Below, one piece after another: positions 1 to 11,652 of a DNA stretch of 64,000 bases. Below the pieces are notes generated by a model that did no database searches, was not told the DNA's origin, and worked only from the letters and a program-made list of their open reading frames with translations. The stretch's first letter is position 1, and the number at the start of each line of letters is the position of its first letter. Source of the stretch: Paramacrobiotus metropolitanus (Eukaryota > Tardigrada > Eutardigrada > Parachela > Macrobiotidae); NCBI RefSeq assembly GCF_019649055.1, contig NW_026570276.1:248001-312000 (forward strand), written 5' to 3'. Made by a program: the position numbers and the translations under genes.

Positions 1-2680
1 GGCGCGCATCTTATCAATCCGTTCTTCGATCGCGATTTTGATGACCTGCGATGGTCTGCCTCCTTTAGACAAGTTGACCTTTTCCGCTAGGAATATTTTG
101 TGCTCGTCCTTCGTTACTGAGAGTGGATCTTGTAGGATGACGTCAGTCTGCTGTATCAGTGCTTGTCTGATCACAGCCGCTTCTTCTTCATCAGGTCTCT
201 TCAGTATTGCAAGCGGAACTGGTACTCCCAAGTCCACCGTGACCTTTTGCTGCATCGGCTAAATCCTTCTCTGCCGCAGCTTTCTGTCGCTCTTCCAAGC
301 GCTTTCTTGTTCGCCCTTCTCTTGCACCATTCTCATTGTATCTTCTACGAATTTCTTTCTGAACGCATCCGCTTCCGCATCTTTCGGAGGTTCAGGGGTG
401 ATATCCCACCCCGGTCTGCGTCCGACCCACATTTGGTATTTATCTTCGAGGATCATCCGATCTTCCGGTGACAATTTCTTCCATGTTTCTCCCAGGACTA
501 AATGTCGAAAGACATCAAGGTTGCCGCGTGTCGCTTCCTTAGGAATTACCAAGATCTGATTCGGCATCGGCACGGCGATCACGCAACCCCAGTATGCATA
601 ACGCTCATTTGACAAAGCGTTATTACGCTTGTAGTCAGGACAATTCTCGTTGTAGTTCATCAACGGATCCCCGGTAACCTTTTTCGCCGGCTGCCACTTC
701 TTTACCGTTTTGCTTGGTTGGCTCGGTTCAGCCATTTTCGCCGTTCAACCTGCAATCTCAAACACTGTAAGTCCTATGATCTTTCTTACATGACCGTTCT
801 CAACGCCTATTTTACGACTATAGTAATTAGGCTATTTTGGGTGCTGAGCTGAGACCTTTCCACTGCTTTTCTGATGTCCTTTGCCATCCTTTCTGACTGA
901 GCCATTCTCAACAGTATGGATGACCTTTCCCATCTTAGCCCATTCGCTAAGTATTATAACCACTTCGCTAATTCAACTCTTCTTGCAGCGTGTGTTTCGA
1001 AAGTAATTCAGGCTATGCGGTGCGCTCGTTTGGTTCTCTTCTGACTTCTTTCTCTCGTGTGGTGGACCTTCCCCTCACACTTTGCACTTTCTCTTTACGC
1101 TTTTGCGATCCAATCGAAACGGTCAATTCCGTTTCTCTTTCCAATTCTGATCGTATTATCTTTCACGAGACTGTCCAGTGCATTCTGGATCCTGATCCGA
1201 TCTCCTCTCATATTTTCCAGGCCCGAATCGTATTGACGGCCACGTAGTTAGCGATATCTTCAATCGTAACCCCGTTTGTTCCTCCGATATTCTGTAAGGG
1301 GTCGCCGGTTAAGACATTCTTCCATGCCTGGCCATTTGGCTTCACTCTCTGCTTCCGTTGCTCTTCCGGCAGAGGCATGTAATGGATTGGTATGTTGGTG
1401 TTGGTATAACGTACTCCATTTTTTCCTTATTTGTATGCCCTTTTCATGATTTGGTTAACCTGCGTTCTGCTGATTCCATCATCGCTGACGGCCCTTGTGA
1501 TATCCGCTTTATTCATTTCTCTCGTTGGAGCTGCACCGATTGCGGCGTAGATCGTCATCAACGGGACGTTATTTTCATCCAACTATTCGACCGTCATATA
1601 GGCCGGTTTGCCTCCAATCATCTTTTCCTCCAAGAGTTCAAAAGGCGGTATCGTTCTCTTCTTTCCGAGGAGTGGCATTAGCTTCGCCGAATCCGTTGCG
1701 GTTGAACTTGACGCAACTGGCGCCTTATGTGACTAAGGCATTTTCTCCTGGCTCGAGCTCGGGTGACCTTCCGCCCCGGCTGAACTTCCCGCTAAAGTCG
1801 GATGACCTTTAGCTGTTTCCGCAGTGCCATGACCTTTCAGACTTTACACTGATTTTTCGTGTGCAGTTTTCAACGGCGTTAAAGATGATGTCGTTCTGTG
1901 GATCTGTCGAACGTCCGTTGCTGTTGGCAATATCTTTTCAACGCTAGCTCCTTCGGTGACCTTTTTGCTTCGCACTAGGGCAATTGCCTCTTGGACTGAT
2001 GACGTCTTCGGTCCCACCTTGGCAATGGCTTCCGTTGCCGATCTTAGGGCATTTACTTAGGTTCCTCTTCTTTGCCCACTTCGACGACTACTTCTCCGAT
2101 TGCGGGCTGCTCTTTCAGCACCATTCGCGGTGTGTTTTGCCTATTTCCCGGGTACCGGTGACCTCGGGGTTGTAAAGTTCCCCCTGAATCTCCTCTTCCT
2201 CGTCTCGGCTGCTGCGGTGTCATTCCCCCCGCATTCGGCGTCCGAAACTATCCTTGACCTTGCTGTGGTGCAAATCCTTGCATCTGGTTCGGAAATGACG
2301 CCATTTTGCTTCCGAACTGACCTGGTATCGGTTGACCTTGATTCATCATTAGTATGTTCTGCCCGTACGTCTGTTAAGGGAATTGTTGGTATCTGAAATT
2401 TCGCTGACCCATCATCCCCTGATTCGGCATCATCTGGTTTTGCATCATCTGATTCGGCATCATTTGCCCCTGGGGCCCGACTTGTGCGCCGTAAGTCCCC
2501 CACATATTTGAACTCATTCCCACATCAGATGGTTGATACGTGTAATTGGGGTCGTACCCCCGTCATAGCCATATCCGCTTTCTGTGTTCATGGAGTCATC
2601 GTGCATGTCCGGGTCCTGTATCTTTCCGCTCGTCAATGACGGCGTTCCCGGATTCCAGTATGACGTGTTGGGATCCTGTC
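1..2680 (-). pseudogene. decayed gag-like/accessory ORFs of a gypsy-like retroelement
   Basis: Several minus-strand reading frames can be followed with frequent stops and frame jumps. One starts near 2674 with an acidic N-terminus, shifts frame near 2560, and runs into a Met/Gln/Pro/Asn-rich stretch with repeated MMxNQ units (about 2400-2500). A second well-formed stretch lies at about 1250-1681 with one internal TAG. A third is intact at 259-735 (158 aa, start at 735), and its coding continues in another frame to the window edge (1-258). A TGDPL motif occurs in both the 1.3 kb and the 0.7 kb pieces, hinting at an internal duplication. No protease or zinc knuckle is visible. Position and strand suggest these belong to the retroelement whose pol lies at 3.4-9.0 kb, or to a second copy in tandem. 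Function not recognised. Confidence 0.45.
259..735 (-). CDS. hypothetical 158-aa protein in retroelement remains
   Basis: This is the longest uninterrupted ORF in the decayed region at the left edge. It is lysine/glutamate-rich, with a tryptophan-rich central part (WKKL, MWVGRRPGW) and a charged helical C-terminus. No recognised domain. After its stop, an open frame shifted by one base runs at least 85 codons to the window edge, so the two were probably one protein broken by an indel. It is read as part of the gag-like or accessory coding of the neighbouring gypsy-like element. Confidence 0.4.
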   Translation of the reverse strand: MAEPSQPSKTVKKWQPAKKVTGDPLMNYNENCPDYKRNNALSNERYAYWGCVIAVPMPNQILVIPKEATRGNLDVFRHLVLGETWKKLSPEDRMILEDKYQMWVGRRPGWDITPEPPKDAEADAFRKKFVEDTMRMVQEKGEQESAWKSDRKLRQRRI

Positions 2681-2702
2681 GTTCCATCTTTTCGGTGTAT
2701 CG

Positions 2703-3688
2703 TTATTGAAACCTACTACGAGAACGAAAATAACTTCGATTAGCAGGTTTATTCCTGATGACCTTTATGCCGTCCCAATCTCCGGTCTTAATATCATAAA
2801 CTCCTATGAGTCTGATTTTGGGATTTATTTGTTTCCGTCCTTTAGTTATCCGATCAAGTAATCCTTTATCTTCGTCGTCTTCTGTTGCGACCTCGCCCCT
2901 CAAAATCTGTTCCGGGGTCGGCTTAGGATTCTTCTTCGGTTTCTTGACCTTTCTTTCTTCGATCGCTTTGGCAATATCCCGACCAAGCTGGTCTGCTCTG
3001 TCTTTCTCCTCTTTAATTTGCTCTGCTCTTGAAAGGTCATCTTTTTAGTAGCAGATCGTCGTTCAAAAGTAATTTTAGAACCACAGTCTGCGTGGTCTGA
3101 TTCCTTGAAAACAGCGCGTGGTTCGAAAGTATCTTGAAAACTAAGATCTGCTTGGACTTCGGCAGGCTGTGACCTTTAATTTCCTTCCAGGGCGGCAAGA
3201 TTTCCAGCTTCTTGGTTCAGTCTCATAGTGACCGGCTTTTCAAAATCTTTGATTTCTTGTTTCGGTCTTCCTTTCTTTTTCTTTTTCGGGTCTTCTGCCT
3301 CTGTTGGCTCTTCCGCCTCTTTCGGCACTTCTGCCTCCTGACCTTTCTCAACCTCTTCTGGTACGGAGCGTGGTTCGAAAGTAACTTGAGAATCAGGCAC
3401 TTCTGCCCTTCCAGCATAACCTTTCTCATGTTCTTGGTCCAGCAATGGTGGATGCCAGTGTTTCAGTCGGTCGACTGAGACGACTCTTAAGTCTGGTTCT
3501 TTCTTCGCATCTTGTTCGATGACTTCGACCTCGTTTGGTCTCGGGAAGCTAAGGATTTTCCAGACTTTGTCGTATTTGTTCTTGAAATCCGCTTGATTCT
3601 CTTTCTTCCCTTGCTTCGTATCTTTCGGAAGTTTGATTAAGACGCGATCACCGACTTTAAATTCTGGGTCCGAATTCTTTTTATTGTA
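2703..3688 (-). pseudogene. integrase C-terminal tail and TFEPRS-repeat region of gypsy-like pol
   Basis: Reading minus from 3688, an SH3-like integrase C-terminal domain is clear: a KVGDRVLIKLP motif, a KYDKVWKIL strand and a VVSVDRLKHWHPP end (about 3430-3670). A Lys/Glu/Pro-rich extension follows (3176-3445), containing a TFEPRS motif that recurs at about 3120 and 3060. The last readable piece is 2703-2903, ending in an Arg/Ser-rich tail. The codons join smoothly to the integrase piece ending at about 6239 once the 3689-6236 insertion is ignored. Stops and frame changes mark it as decayed. Confidence 0.65.
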
Positions 3689-4307
3689 GATTTCAGTTTC
3701 ATATCAGATCAGTAACCCTTAAGCCCAAGCGTACGCAGTTTTTCCTAGCCAACGTCACTGCCACTTTTAGGACGAAAAACGGACGTACTGCTCTGATTAC
3801 TTAGTCGAATGGATTAATATTTTAATGGAATAATAATAATTACTTTGAATTAGTGATGCAATGCAGTTGATCCCTGTTGTGCCCTTGGCGAAAACTGCGA
3901 ACGCCGCGAATGTGGGGAAAAGTGAATATACTTGTAATTAGTGCCAATATTATATATCTGTTTTGCAGTCGGCTTGACACGTTATGGTAATATGTAATGA
4001 GCGAACCCAGCACTGTTGGTTACGTACGAACTTGAGTGTTTGGTGGTTGCTCATGATTAAATTTAATGATTACCTTATACCGTCCATTTTCTTTTTGGTC
4101 GTACAAATTAGCTCTTTATTACTAATTGTTATTTACCAATAATTCATTTGTACGACCACCGCGCGCTATTGTGCGTCTACTAATCGTAGTACACAGTCAT
4201 ACAATGGGTTTGGGTTACGCTTATTAGAATCCAGGTATTTTTTTTAGTTTTATGTTTTTCTGGTTTTCCTGGTTACAATATTCAACATATTAATTTAGTG
4301 TAGTGTA

Positions 4308-4380
4308 ATGTAGTACAAAAGCTATCAGCAATAAATTTTTAAATTTTAAAAATTTATTGCTCATAGCTTTTGTACTACAT
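4308..4380. repeat. 73-bp AT-rich palindrome
   Basis: Two arms of about 33 bp starting with ATGTAGTACAAAAGCTAT are nearly perfect inverse copies around an AT-only centre near 4344. It could form a cruciform or long hairpin, and lies inside the TA-flanked element. Confidence 0.8.
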
Positions 4381-4776
4381 TTCGGTATTACGTTCTTACA
4401 GTATTATTTGTTGCAGTACTTGGTAGTTGTAGTACGTACGTTATTATCACTTCGAAAAGTGTCCACACTACAGTTCCAGCATTTGCGCGTATTCGCAGGA
4501 TTCGCCAAGTTCATTGTTAAGGTTACAAGGTATCCAGGATACGATACCATAACATTACATGATTACAGTACTGTATACGTACAGTACTGTATACATACCC
4601 AAAGCAAATACATAGTAGCCAGTGAGGCTGATCCGGTATGTATCGGAGCAGATACTAAAAGTGAAGAAAAAGTCGCCGCCTACTCGATGAACCAATCAGA
4701 TTGGATAAATAGTTATGTACAGTACTTACGTACTGTACATAGACAAAACCAATGGTAAACAGTACACTGCTACTTC

Positions 4777-4831
4777 AAATGCCGAGAATACGCCGAACCA
4801 AAATTTGGTTCGGCGTATTCTCTCGGCATTT
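4777..4831. repeat. 55-bp palindrome
   Basis: Inverted arms based on AAATGCCGAGAATACGCC meet around CCAAAATTTGG, with a one-dinucleotide difference between arms. It immediately precedes the minisatellite. Confidence 0.8.
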
Positions 4832-4879
4832 GCTGCAGTAACAATGTAATCCTGATTTAATCAGGATATTTACACTGAC

Positions 4880-5955
4880 CGCAATCGCACCCTTGGCAGA
4901 ATGTTCGAATGCTTCGAGAATGCGAAAATCAGACCTGGCCTGCCTACGGTTAGGCTACATAGACTGACCTTAACATCACCCTTTGCGAACGCTGAAAATG
5001 CTGCGAATATGGGAACACCAGACCCGGCAAGTCCTTGGTTAAGCTTATTTCGGTTGAGCTTTAAGGCATCCATGGTGAACGCTGCGAATGTGGGAAAATA
5101 AAAATCGGCAAGTCCTTGGTAAAGCTTATTTGGTTAAGCTTTAAGGCACCATGGCGAACGCTGCGAATGCTGCGAATCTGGAAAAATCACACGCGGCAAG
5201 TCCTGGTTAGGCTTACTCTGGTTGACCTTTAAAGCACCCTTGGCGAACATTGCGAATGCTGCGAATATGGGAAAATAAGAACTGGTATGTCTTTGGCTAG
5301 GCTTACATAAGTTACCCTTTAAAGAACCTTTGGCGAACGCTGCGAATGCTGCGAATATGGAAAAATCAGAACCGGCAAGACTTTAATTAAGCTTGCTTTG
5401 GTTGACCTTAAAAGCACCCTTGGCGAATGCTGCGAATATGAGAAAATCAGACCTTGCTTGTCTTTGGATAGGTTTACTTTGGTTGACCTTTAAAGCACTC
5501 TTTGGCGAACGCGGCAAATGCTGCGAATATGGGAAAATCAGTACTGGTAGGTCTTTGGCTAGGCTTACATTAGCTGCCCTTTAAAGTACCCTTGGCGAAC
5601 GCTGCAAATGCTGCGAATATGGGAAATCAGAACCGGCACGCCGTTCGGTATTCTTACTAAGACTGACCTTCAAAGCACCCTTGACGAACGCTGCGAATGC
5701 TGCGCGTATGGGAAAATTAGGCTTTCAATGTCTTCAGATCTGAGTACTTTGGTTGGCTTTCAAAGCACCCTTGGCGAACGCTACCAATGCTGCAAATATG
5801 GGAAAATCAAAACCCGCAAATCCACATTTTACAGTGACCTCAGCAGCCACCATGGAGAACTGTGCGTATGCTGAGAATATAGAAAAATCATACCTGTGAT
5901 ACCTGAAGAGACTTCGACAGCAGCCCTGGCGGAATGTGCAAATGCTGAAGAGTTT
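4880..5955. repeat. minisatellite, about 12 units of 80-95 bp
   Basis: Units share a core GCGAACGCTGCGAATGCTGC, followed by AATATGGGAAAATCAG, a GGCAAGTC-type segment, and a GGTTGACCTTTAAAGCACCC segment that starts the next unit. Cores are seen near 4890, 4980, 5072, 5153, 5240, 5332, 5420, 5502, 5593, 5683, 5771, 5850 and 5928, with divergence rising at both ends. A single related unit lies at about 3885-3925. ORFs across it are by-products of the repeat. Confidence 0.85.
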
Positions 5956-6236
5956 TGATTAATTTAAAGTGTGGCTGCCCAACCCATCTCAACAGTTCAA
6001 CAAATCTAAAAAAACTCATCCCGTGCAACTGGCAAGCGCCAAAACTGCCGTCAGGCATTGATATTGTTGTTAATGGCTGAATATAAACGGAAAGACTCGT
6101 TCACGCTACTGCCTGTTTACAGATAAACCCAGATTAGCTCTCAAGATATGCACTGCAGCTAATGCAAATTTGTTTTAAATTGCGTACGTAAATTACGTAC
6201 GCTACCTATATGGGGCTACTGATCTCATTCTTTACC

Positions 6237-9050
6237 TAGAGTTCTGTGTGCCTCTCGTAGGCGTCTTTAATATTGCACTTCGCAACTTCCTCTGAAAAGA
6301 TCAAGTTCTTTTTCAAGGTCTCCACCCTTTCGTCTAGAGTACAGTAATCATCAGGAACATTCGTCTTTGTGACGACATCTTCTGGCATCGTCATTTCTCT
6401 TCCGTGCAGCATGAAATACGCTGAGTATCCCGTCGTCGCAAGTACTACGCGGTTCGTTCCTGATACGACGTATGGAAGATATTTGTTAAACTTCCTTTCA
6501 TTCCCGGCTTTCATATACTGAGACAGTCCATCACTGATGGTTTGCATCTGTCTTTCGATTTGACTTTGGCCTGCGGGATGGTACGCCTATCCAAACGTGT
6601 GTTTGATTTTAAACACGTTGGTGACCTTTTTCAAAACTTCAGCTGTAAAGAGTCTTCCACGATCCGTGTGGAGGATATGCGGCACTCCGGCACCAGAATC
6701 ACGTGCTCCACGAAGACTTTCGCAAATTCCTTCACAGTAGCTGTCTTCATTGGCACCGCTATGCGTACTTCGTAAGCTGGTCAATGAAGACCGCAGTGTA
6801 CTTATATCCCTTCTTCTTTGTCGGGAGTAAAGGTCCTTTCAGATCCGCATAAACTCTGAAGAATGGATGTCCAACGTTAATTTCTTGGAGCTTTCCTGGT
6901 GGACATTTTCTCGGCGTCTTTCTGAATTGGCATCTTTTGACACGCAAGAATGTACTTCTTTACATCCGTGCTCATTCGGTCCCAGTAATATCTGAGCCTG
7001 ATTGCGGCCAAAGTCTTTTCGAAGCCGAGATGACCTGCTGCCTTTTCATCATACAGTGCATGAATGATAGCCCTTCTCATCGGCAGCGGTACGACGTATA
7101 TCCTTTCAAGTCTTGCTTCCTTGTCTTTGACGCGATACAATATGCTATGCCATAACTGGTAATGCGTCTCAAACTTTGACCTTTTGTCTGCGTCTTGCAG
7201 ATGCTCCAATTCGTCAATACTCATCGCTAGATGCGGATCTTTCAGCTGCTTATTCCGAAGTTGCAGATTTGAGCCATCCTCCTCTTCTTCGTCTCCTTGG
7301 ATGTTAACGCTGCGAACTGTCGCGGTGCTGAGTTCATTCCAAACTTTGATGACCTTGCATCTTGGAAGAGGCTTATGACCTTTCTTGACTGCCTTCGGAA
7401 ATCTCAATAATCTGATTGGGCACCCCTCCGGTATGTATTCGGAGGGAAGTTCTGCTTCAGAAAGGTCATTACGGTCTGTCATTCTCTGACTAACTGCCGT
7501 AACATTTTCATCTTTCTGCTTTGACGTCTCTTTCCTCACTCGATTGACATTTATCTTGGTAAAAGAGCGGGGTTCAAAAGTAGCTTTTGAGTTACGCTCT
7601 GCTATTTCTTTAGCGAGCTGAGGACTCTTTTCCTCCGACATTGACCTTCTCATGTCGGTTTTTAATCTCTCTTCTCTTTCCTCTGCTATTTGCATGAAGA
7701 GTTGCCATACTTCAATTGGAGTTTCTTCTGTGTTCAGTTCGTTCTTGTAATCTCGAAGTTAGGAATTTCATCGTATTCTTCTTCGTTGCAAGGGGGACCT
7801 TCGATTGGCGTTCCTGACAGTGCACCTGCGTTGTCGCAGTATTCGCCTGGCTTGTACTCGATCTTAAATCGGAGACCTTGCAACGCAATGCCCATCTGGT
7901 CAATCTTGGGTTCATTCCCGACTTGTTCGTCTCTGACCTCAGAAGATTCGTCAGCGCTTGATGATCCGTGCGTACGCTGAACTCGGAGTAGTCGATGTAC
8001 GACTTGAATTTTTTGACAGCAAAGACTACCGCCAAGCATTCCCATTCCGTCACTCCGTAATTCTTTTCTGCTCCATGCAAAACGCGGCTTCCGTATGCGA
8101 TGGGATGTCTATCTTGGGACAAGACAGCACCAAGCCCTTCCTTTGATGCGTCACATTCGATCACTCTTGGTTTTGATGGATCAAATTACCTCAGTACTGG
8201 ATCTTTGCATAGCGCTTCTTTAAGGTCATTGAATTTTCGGACGTGAACTTTTGACCAATTTCTCTCGATATTTTTATGGTGTCTCAGCAGTTCGTAGAGA
8301 TGAGCCGTTTTTTGCGCATATCCAAGGATAAACTTTCGATAGTAATTCGCCAATCCTGGGAATGACCTCAACTGCCGTTCAGTTGTTGGTTTCTTCTGGT
8401 CGTAAACTGCCATGACCTTTCGGGATCTATTCTGATACCATTCTCACTGAGGATATGCCCCAAGAATACCATTTCGCGCATGCCGGATTCGCATTTCGTC
8501 GGCTTGATCGTAAAGCCTGCATCGACTAAACTTTGAGGGACGTTCCTCATATTCTGCATAAAGATCTTCTAGGTCTTTTTTGCGAAGATGAAGTCGTCGA
8601 TGTAGCCGAAAACGCAACCCATCCGCTTTGCGTTCGACAAAACTTTATCCATGCAAAGTTGAAAAGTTGCCGGTCCATTAAAAGACGCCAAAGGGCATTC
8701 TTTTAAATCTGAACATTCCATCTTGCGTGACAAAGGTCGTCTTATCTTTCGAGGCTGGACCCATTGGGATCTGCCAGAAGCCACTTTGCAGGTCCATCTT
8801 GCCGTAGTATTTGTTGCCTGCACATGTGTCGAGCAGTTCGTCTAGATTCGGCAGTGGATAGTTGTTCTTTTTCGTCAGATTGTTCAGCTGAATGTAGTTA
8901 ACGCAGAACCTTGTTCTCATAGTGCCATCACCTTTCTTCATTGCAGCCAGTACGACCGTGAAACTCCAATCCGCGTCGGATGATTCAATGACGTCTTGTT
9001 GCAACATTTCTTCGATGTGCTTCGGTTCTTCTGCCAGTTGCGCCGCTTTA
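6237..9050 (-). pseudogene. pol: Ty3/gypsy-like pol: RT, RNase H, integrase (frameshifted)
   Basis: Read from right to left. RT begins near 9010 and has a KMDLQSGFWQIP motif A region, an FKRMPFG motif and the YIDD catalytic box (about 8600). RNase H follows with a CDASKEGLGAVL first-aspartate box (about 8160) and a TDHQALTNL box. Next is a charged linker with a TFEPRS motif (about 7570), an integrase HHCC-type region with AAGHLGFEKTLA, and integrase core fragments including HTDRGRLF (about 6660). At least six frame changes or stops separate these blocks. Domain order RT-RH-INT is that of Ty3/gypsy. The 5' end is cut near 9050 where Harbinger-like DNA begins. The integrase C-terminus resumes at 3688 beyond an insertion. 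Confidence 0.85.
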
Positions 9051-9059
9051 TGTATCCTT

Positions 9060-9826
9060 CACGGTGGATCGATCTACGAATGTTTTTTGGACGGTCTGAG
9101 AGCGGTTAATGTCGCATATTTATGTGGGTGCTCAGTCTTATCGACAACACGTTTAGATGGCTTTTGGAAGAGTGGAACCAGACCTGGCTTACTGAAGAAG
9201 ATTTTACGTAATCGCCGCGAAGGGTGGTGTGTTACGCGGATTTTTGACTTTATCGATGGAACTGCACGGCCGATCAGCCGCCCAAAGTTTTACCAGCATC
9301 AGTGTTTCAGCGGTCATAAGCGTCACCACTGCTCGAAGTGGCAAGCGATTTTCCAGCCTAACGGGATGATATGCAGTCTGTATGGAGGACACCGTGGATC
9401 TATGCACAACAGCACTCTTCTAATTTCAAGCAAAGTATTGGACGCGTTACAGCAGAATTTACAACATTTGTTGGCAAAGACAGATGCTGCCTTTATGGAG
9501 ATTCGGGCTACGGGAGAGGCAAACTGGTAAAAAAACCATTTTCAAAAGTCGAAGAAATGAATGACCGCCGCAAAAAAGCGCTGAATAAACCTATGTGTCG
9601 TGTAAGAGAGCCTGTTGAATGGGGTTTTAAAGACGTCGTTTCGAAGTTTACGTTTCTTGATTACAAAAAACAAATGCGAATGTATGTAAATCCAATCAAT
9701 AAGCTGTATCGCGTAGCTGTTATACTTCTCGATTGTCATAACTGCTTACATCATTATCAGGCCAGCCAGTATTTTGGTTTAGAGCCACCTGATCTTAACG
9801 AATATCTGGTAACATCTAATGAGTAA
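9060..9826 (+). pseudogene. PIF/Harbinger-like (HARBI1/DDE_Tnp_4) transposase fragment
   Basis: The DDE core is readable. First aspartate is in DFIDGTARP (about 9245), followed by a GHKRHHCSKWQ block. Second aspartate is in GDSGYGRGKL (about 9500). The glutamate is in REPVEWGFKDV (about 9615), and a conserved PPDLNEYL end lies near 9800. The frame changes near 9470, and no N-terminal helix-turn-helix region is seen because the sequence meets gypsy pol near 9055. PIF/Harbinger transposases cut DNA at TWA targets. This copy cannot make a full protein. Confidence 0.75.
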
Positions 9827-9889
9827 TAAAGCTGTATGCCGCTTTGTTTTTATTGTATTTACTGTAACAAATTTCATCTCAAACAAAAT

Positions 9890-10711
9890 TAATAATGCAC
9901 TACCAAATTTTTCTTTTAACGCCAATTCACGTTCTCGTAAAGCGATCTCACGCTCTTGCAGATCTTATTCTCGCATGCGGATGTTATACTTTCGCTGATC
10001 TTTTGCAGTTCGAAGTTCATTCTCTTCATTTAGCTGTTTTCTCTCGCTCAGCTGTTTGTCCTTTTCTAATGCTTTCTCTTTAAATTCTCGTGTTTGTTGT
10101 AATTCTTTTTCTTTGATTTTACATTTTAACTTGTCACCATCTGCAATTGCTTTCACTGCTTCCATCTCTGCAGACATTTTCACTGGCTTTGTTTCGACCG
10201 GACGGTGGCGTTTTCGTCGAAGTCGTCGTGCAGCCTTCTCGCGTTCAAACGTTTCTGGGTCGTAGTCCGGTTTCTGCATGGCGGCTTTCTCTTCGGCTTC
10301 TGAGTCAACCCACAGGTCATCGTCAGGTTCGTCGGTAACGCCTGAGGCACTGGAAGATGGAAGATGATAGTCAGCAAGGTCGTCCACACGTTTGTTTTTA
10401 GTAAACATTGACTATCCGGCGCTCTGGATGATGGCTGTCTCCACATTTCGTTTCTGAGCCTCTGCTGCTTTATGCTGCATTTTTTGTGCGCCTAAAGCCT
10501 GGGAGTCGCGTTTGCTGGTGGATAGAGATGTGAGCCCTGCTTCGATGCGTCCGTACAGCCCCTCCGTGCCAGTTCTTACAAGATTTTTTAAATCTTGTTT
10601 AACAAATGCCTCCTCCAGTTTTTCCACACGAACCTGACATGAGCGATCAATTAACGCTGCCTTTCTGCGATTCTTCGCGTTAAGTGGGGCAGTATCATCG
10701 AAGTTCGCCAT
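9890..10711 (-). pseudogene. coiled-coil gene convergent to the Harbinger-like transposase
   Basis: Two consecutive minus ORFs (10412-10711, 99 aa; 9965-10408, 147 aa) look like parts of one protein. The first is basic and helical. The second starts with an acidic Ser-rich stretch, then a basic RRLRRKRHRP patch, then a long Glu/Lys/Gln coiled coil. The same frame continues past a TAA with heptads such as LQEREIALREREL to about 9895. PIF/Harbinger elements carry a second gene with a Myb-like N-terminus and coiled-coil tail. Position and tail fit that role, but no Myb signature is visible, so this is inference. Confidence 0.45.
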
Positions 10712-10719
10712 TTTAAATG

Positions 10720-11001
10720 AGTTAAAAAATGTGGAGATTTTCAGTGCAATTAAAATTTTTAATGCAGTTTAAATCTCTGGAAAAACACTTGTTGCTGGTG
10801 TAATTGTCAACCGCCACAGAGGTGGCAGTGAAAACAGGTCTGCAGCGACAGCCCGTTTATGACTTTTAGATGCCTTCTGTTTGATTTTTTTCTCTCGTGC
10901 AACATGTTGCGACAACGTTCGAAAAAATTAAATATTTATTCAAAATAGTTTTCTGTATCATAAAAATGCAGATCTGGTGCAATTTGAATGTGCAGATATT
11001 A
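10720..11001. other. intergenic spacer, nothing recognised
   Basis: No supported coding or structured feature is seen between the coiled-coil gene and the small inverted-repeat element. Confidence 0.4.
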
Positions 11002-11249
11002 AGGGGAGCCGTTGAAAGTCGACCACCATACGACGCGTTTGTATGGTATTCGCACTTACCATACGCTCGCACTTAACCATACAGTATGGTTTCAGTGTAT
11101 GGCTATGGTTAAGTGGAGCAGTTGCTCAAAGCATCTAGTGAATGCACATGGGCGTACCGGAATCTATTTGTTCAGCAGTTCTTTGTACGAGTACTAGTAG
11201 ATTCTTTGTACTGTTAGTACTTCGACCACTGCCTTAAATGGGCTCCCCT
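11002..11249. mobile_element. 248-bp MITE with AGGGGAGCC ends
   Basis: The ends are inverse copies (AGGGGAGCC at 11002 and GGCTCCCCT at 11241-11249), and a second inverted block (TCGACCAC / GTGGTCGA-like) lies just inside. Flanks read TTA on the left and TA/TTA on the right, which would fit a Harbinger-type TWA target. Internal DNA repeats ACCATAC units. Confidence 0.6.
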
Positions 11250-11652
11250 TAGCTTACTCTCCCTTATCTGGGATCCCCGGCGCCAAGAGAAACCGTCCGT
11301 ATGCGCGGTTACGTTATTGCTAACAAGTTCGCAGCTGTTATGTTAACATAATAAAACATGCAGATAATAAGAAAACGATAGGAAAACGGCAAGAAAATGG
11401 ATATCCGAAAATTGATTATTGTGCTCTGGAAGGGCCTGACCATTTTCCGTGCCTGACTTCACAAGTTTTCGCCAATTTTCTTTCCAATATTCAGCCACCA
11501 AGTCCAACAAATCCAAACGTTCTTGCATGGGCGAAATCCAGTGGGCTGGCCAATCCAAACGCAAAATAATCGTGTTCAGTCAATAATATTTAAAAAATTT
11601 TAACAGTCCTATAGCTGACAGCGATAACACAGTTTATTGATAATGCCTTCCA

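Larger units (their letters stand above)
3689..6236. mobile_element. TA-flanked inverted-repeat transposon carrying a minisatellite
   Basis: The element splits a gypsy integrase coding sequence. TA dinucleotides flank it at 3687-3688 and 6237-6238, and removing the insert plus one TA rejoins the integrase codons. Its ends form imperfect terminal inverted repeats of about 45 bp sharing AGATCAGTARCCC and AGCGTACG. Inside are two long palindromes (4308-4380 and 4777-4831) and a tandem repeat (about 4880-5950). No transposase ORF is seen, so it is probably non-autonomous. TA duplication suggests the Tc1/mariner superfamily (inference). Confidence 0.75.

Noticed and set aside
2141-2503. 120-aa Asp/Ser-rich minus ORF
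   Set aside because: It is the out-of-frame reading of the MMxNQ-rich gag-like segment.
4357-4758. 133-aa plus ORF
   Set aside because: It runs through a palindrome and repeated TACAGTACTGTA words, with no motif or codon signal.
4870-5874. Several short ORFs and a CRISPR-like look in the 80-95 bp repeats
   Set aside because: Repeats abut without unique spacers and the context is a eukaryotic transposon; the ORFs simply repeat the minisatellite.
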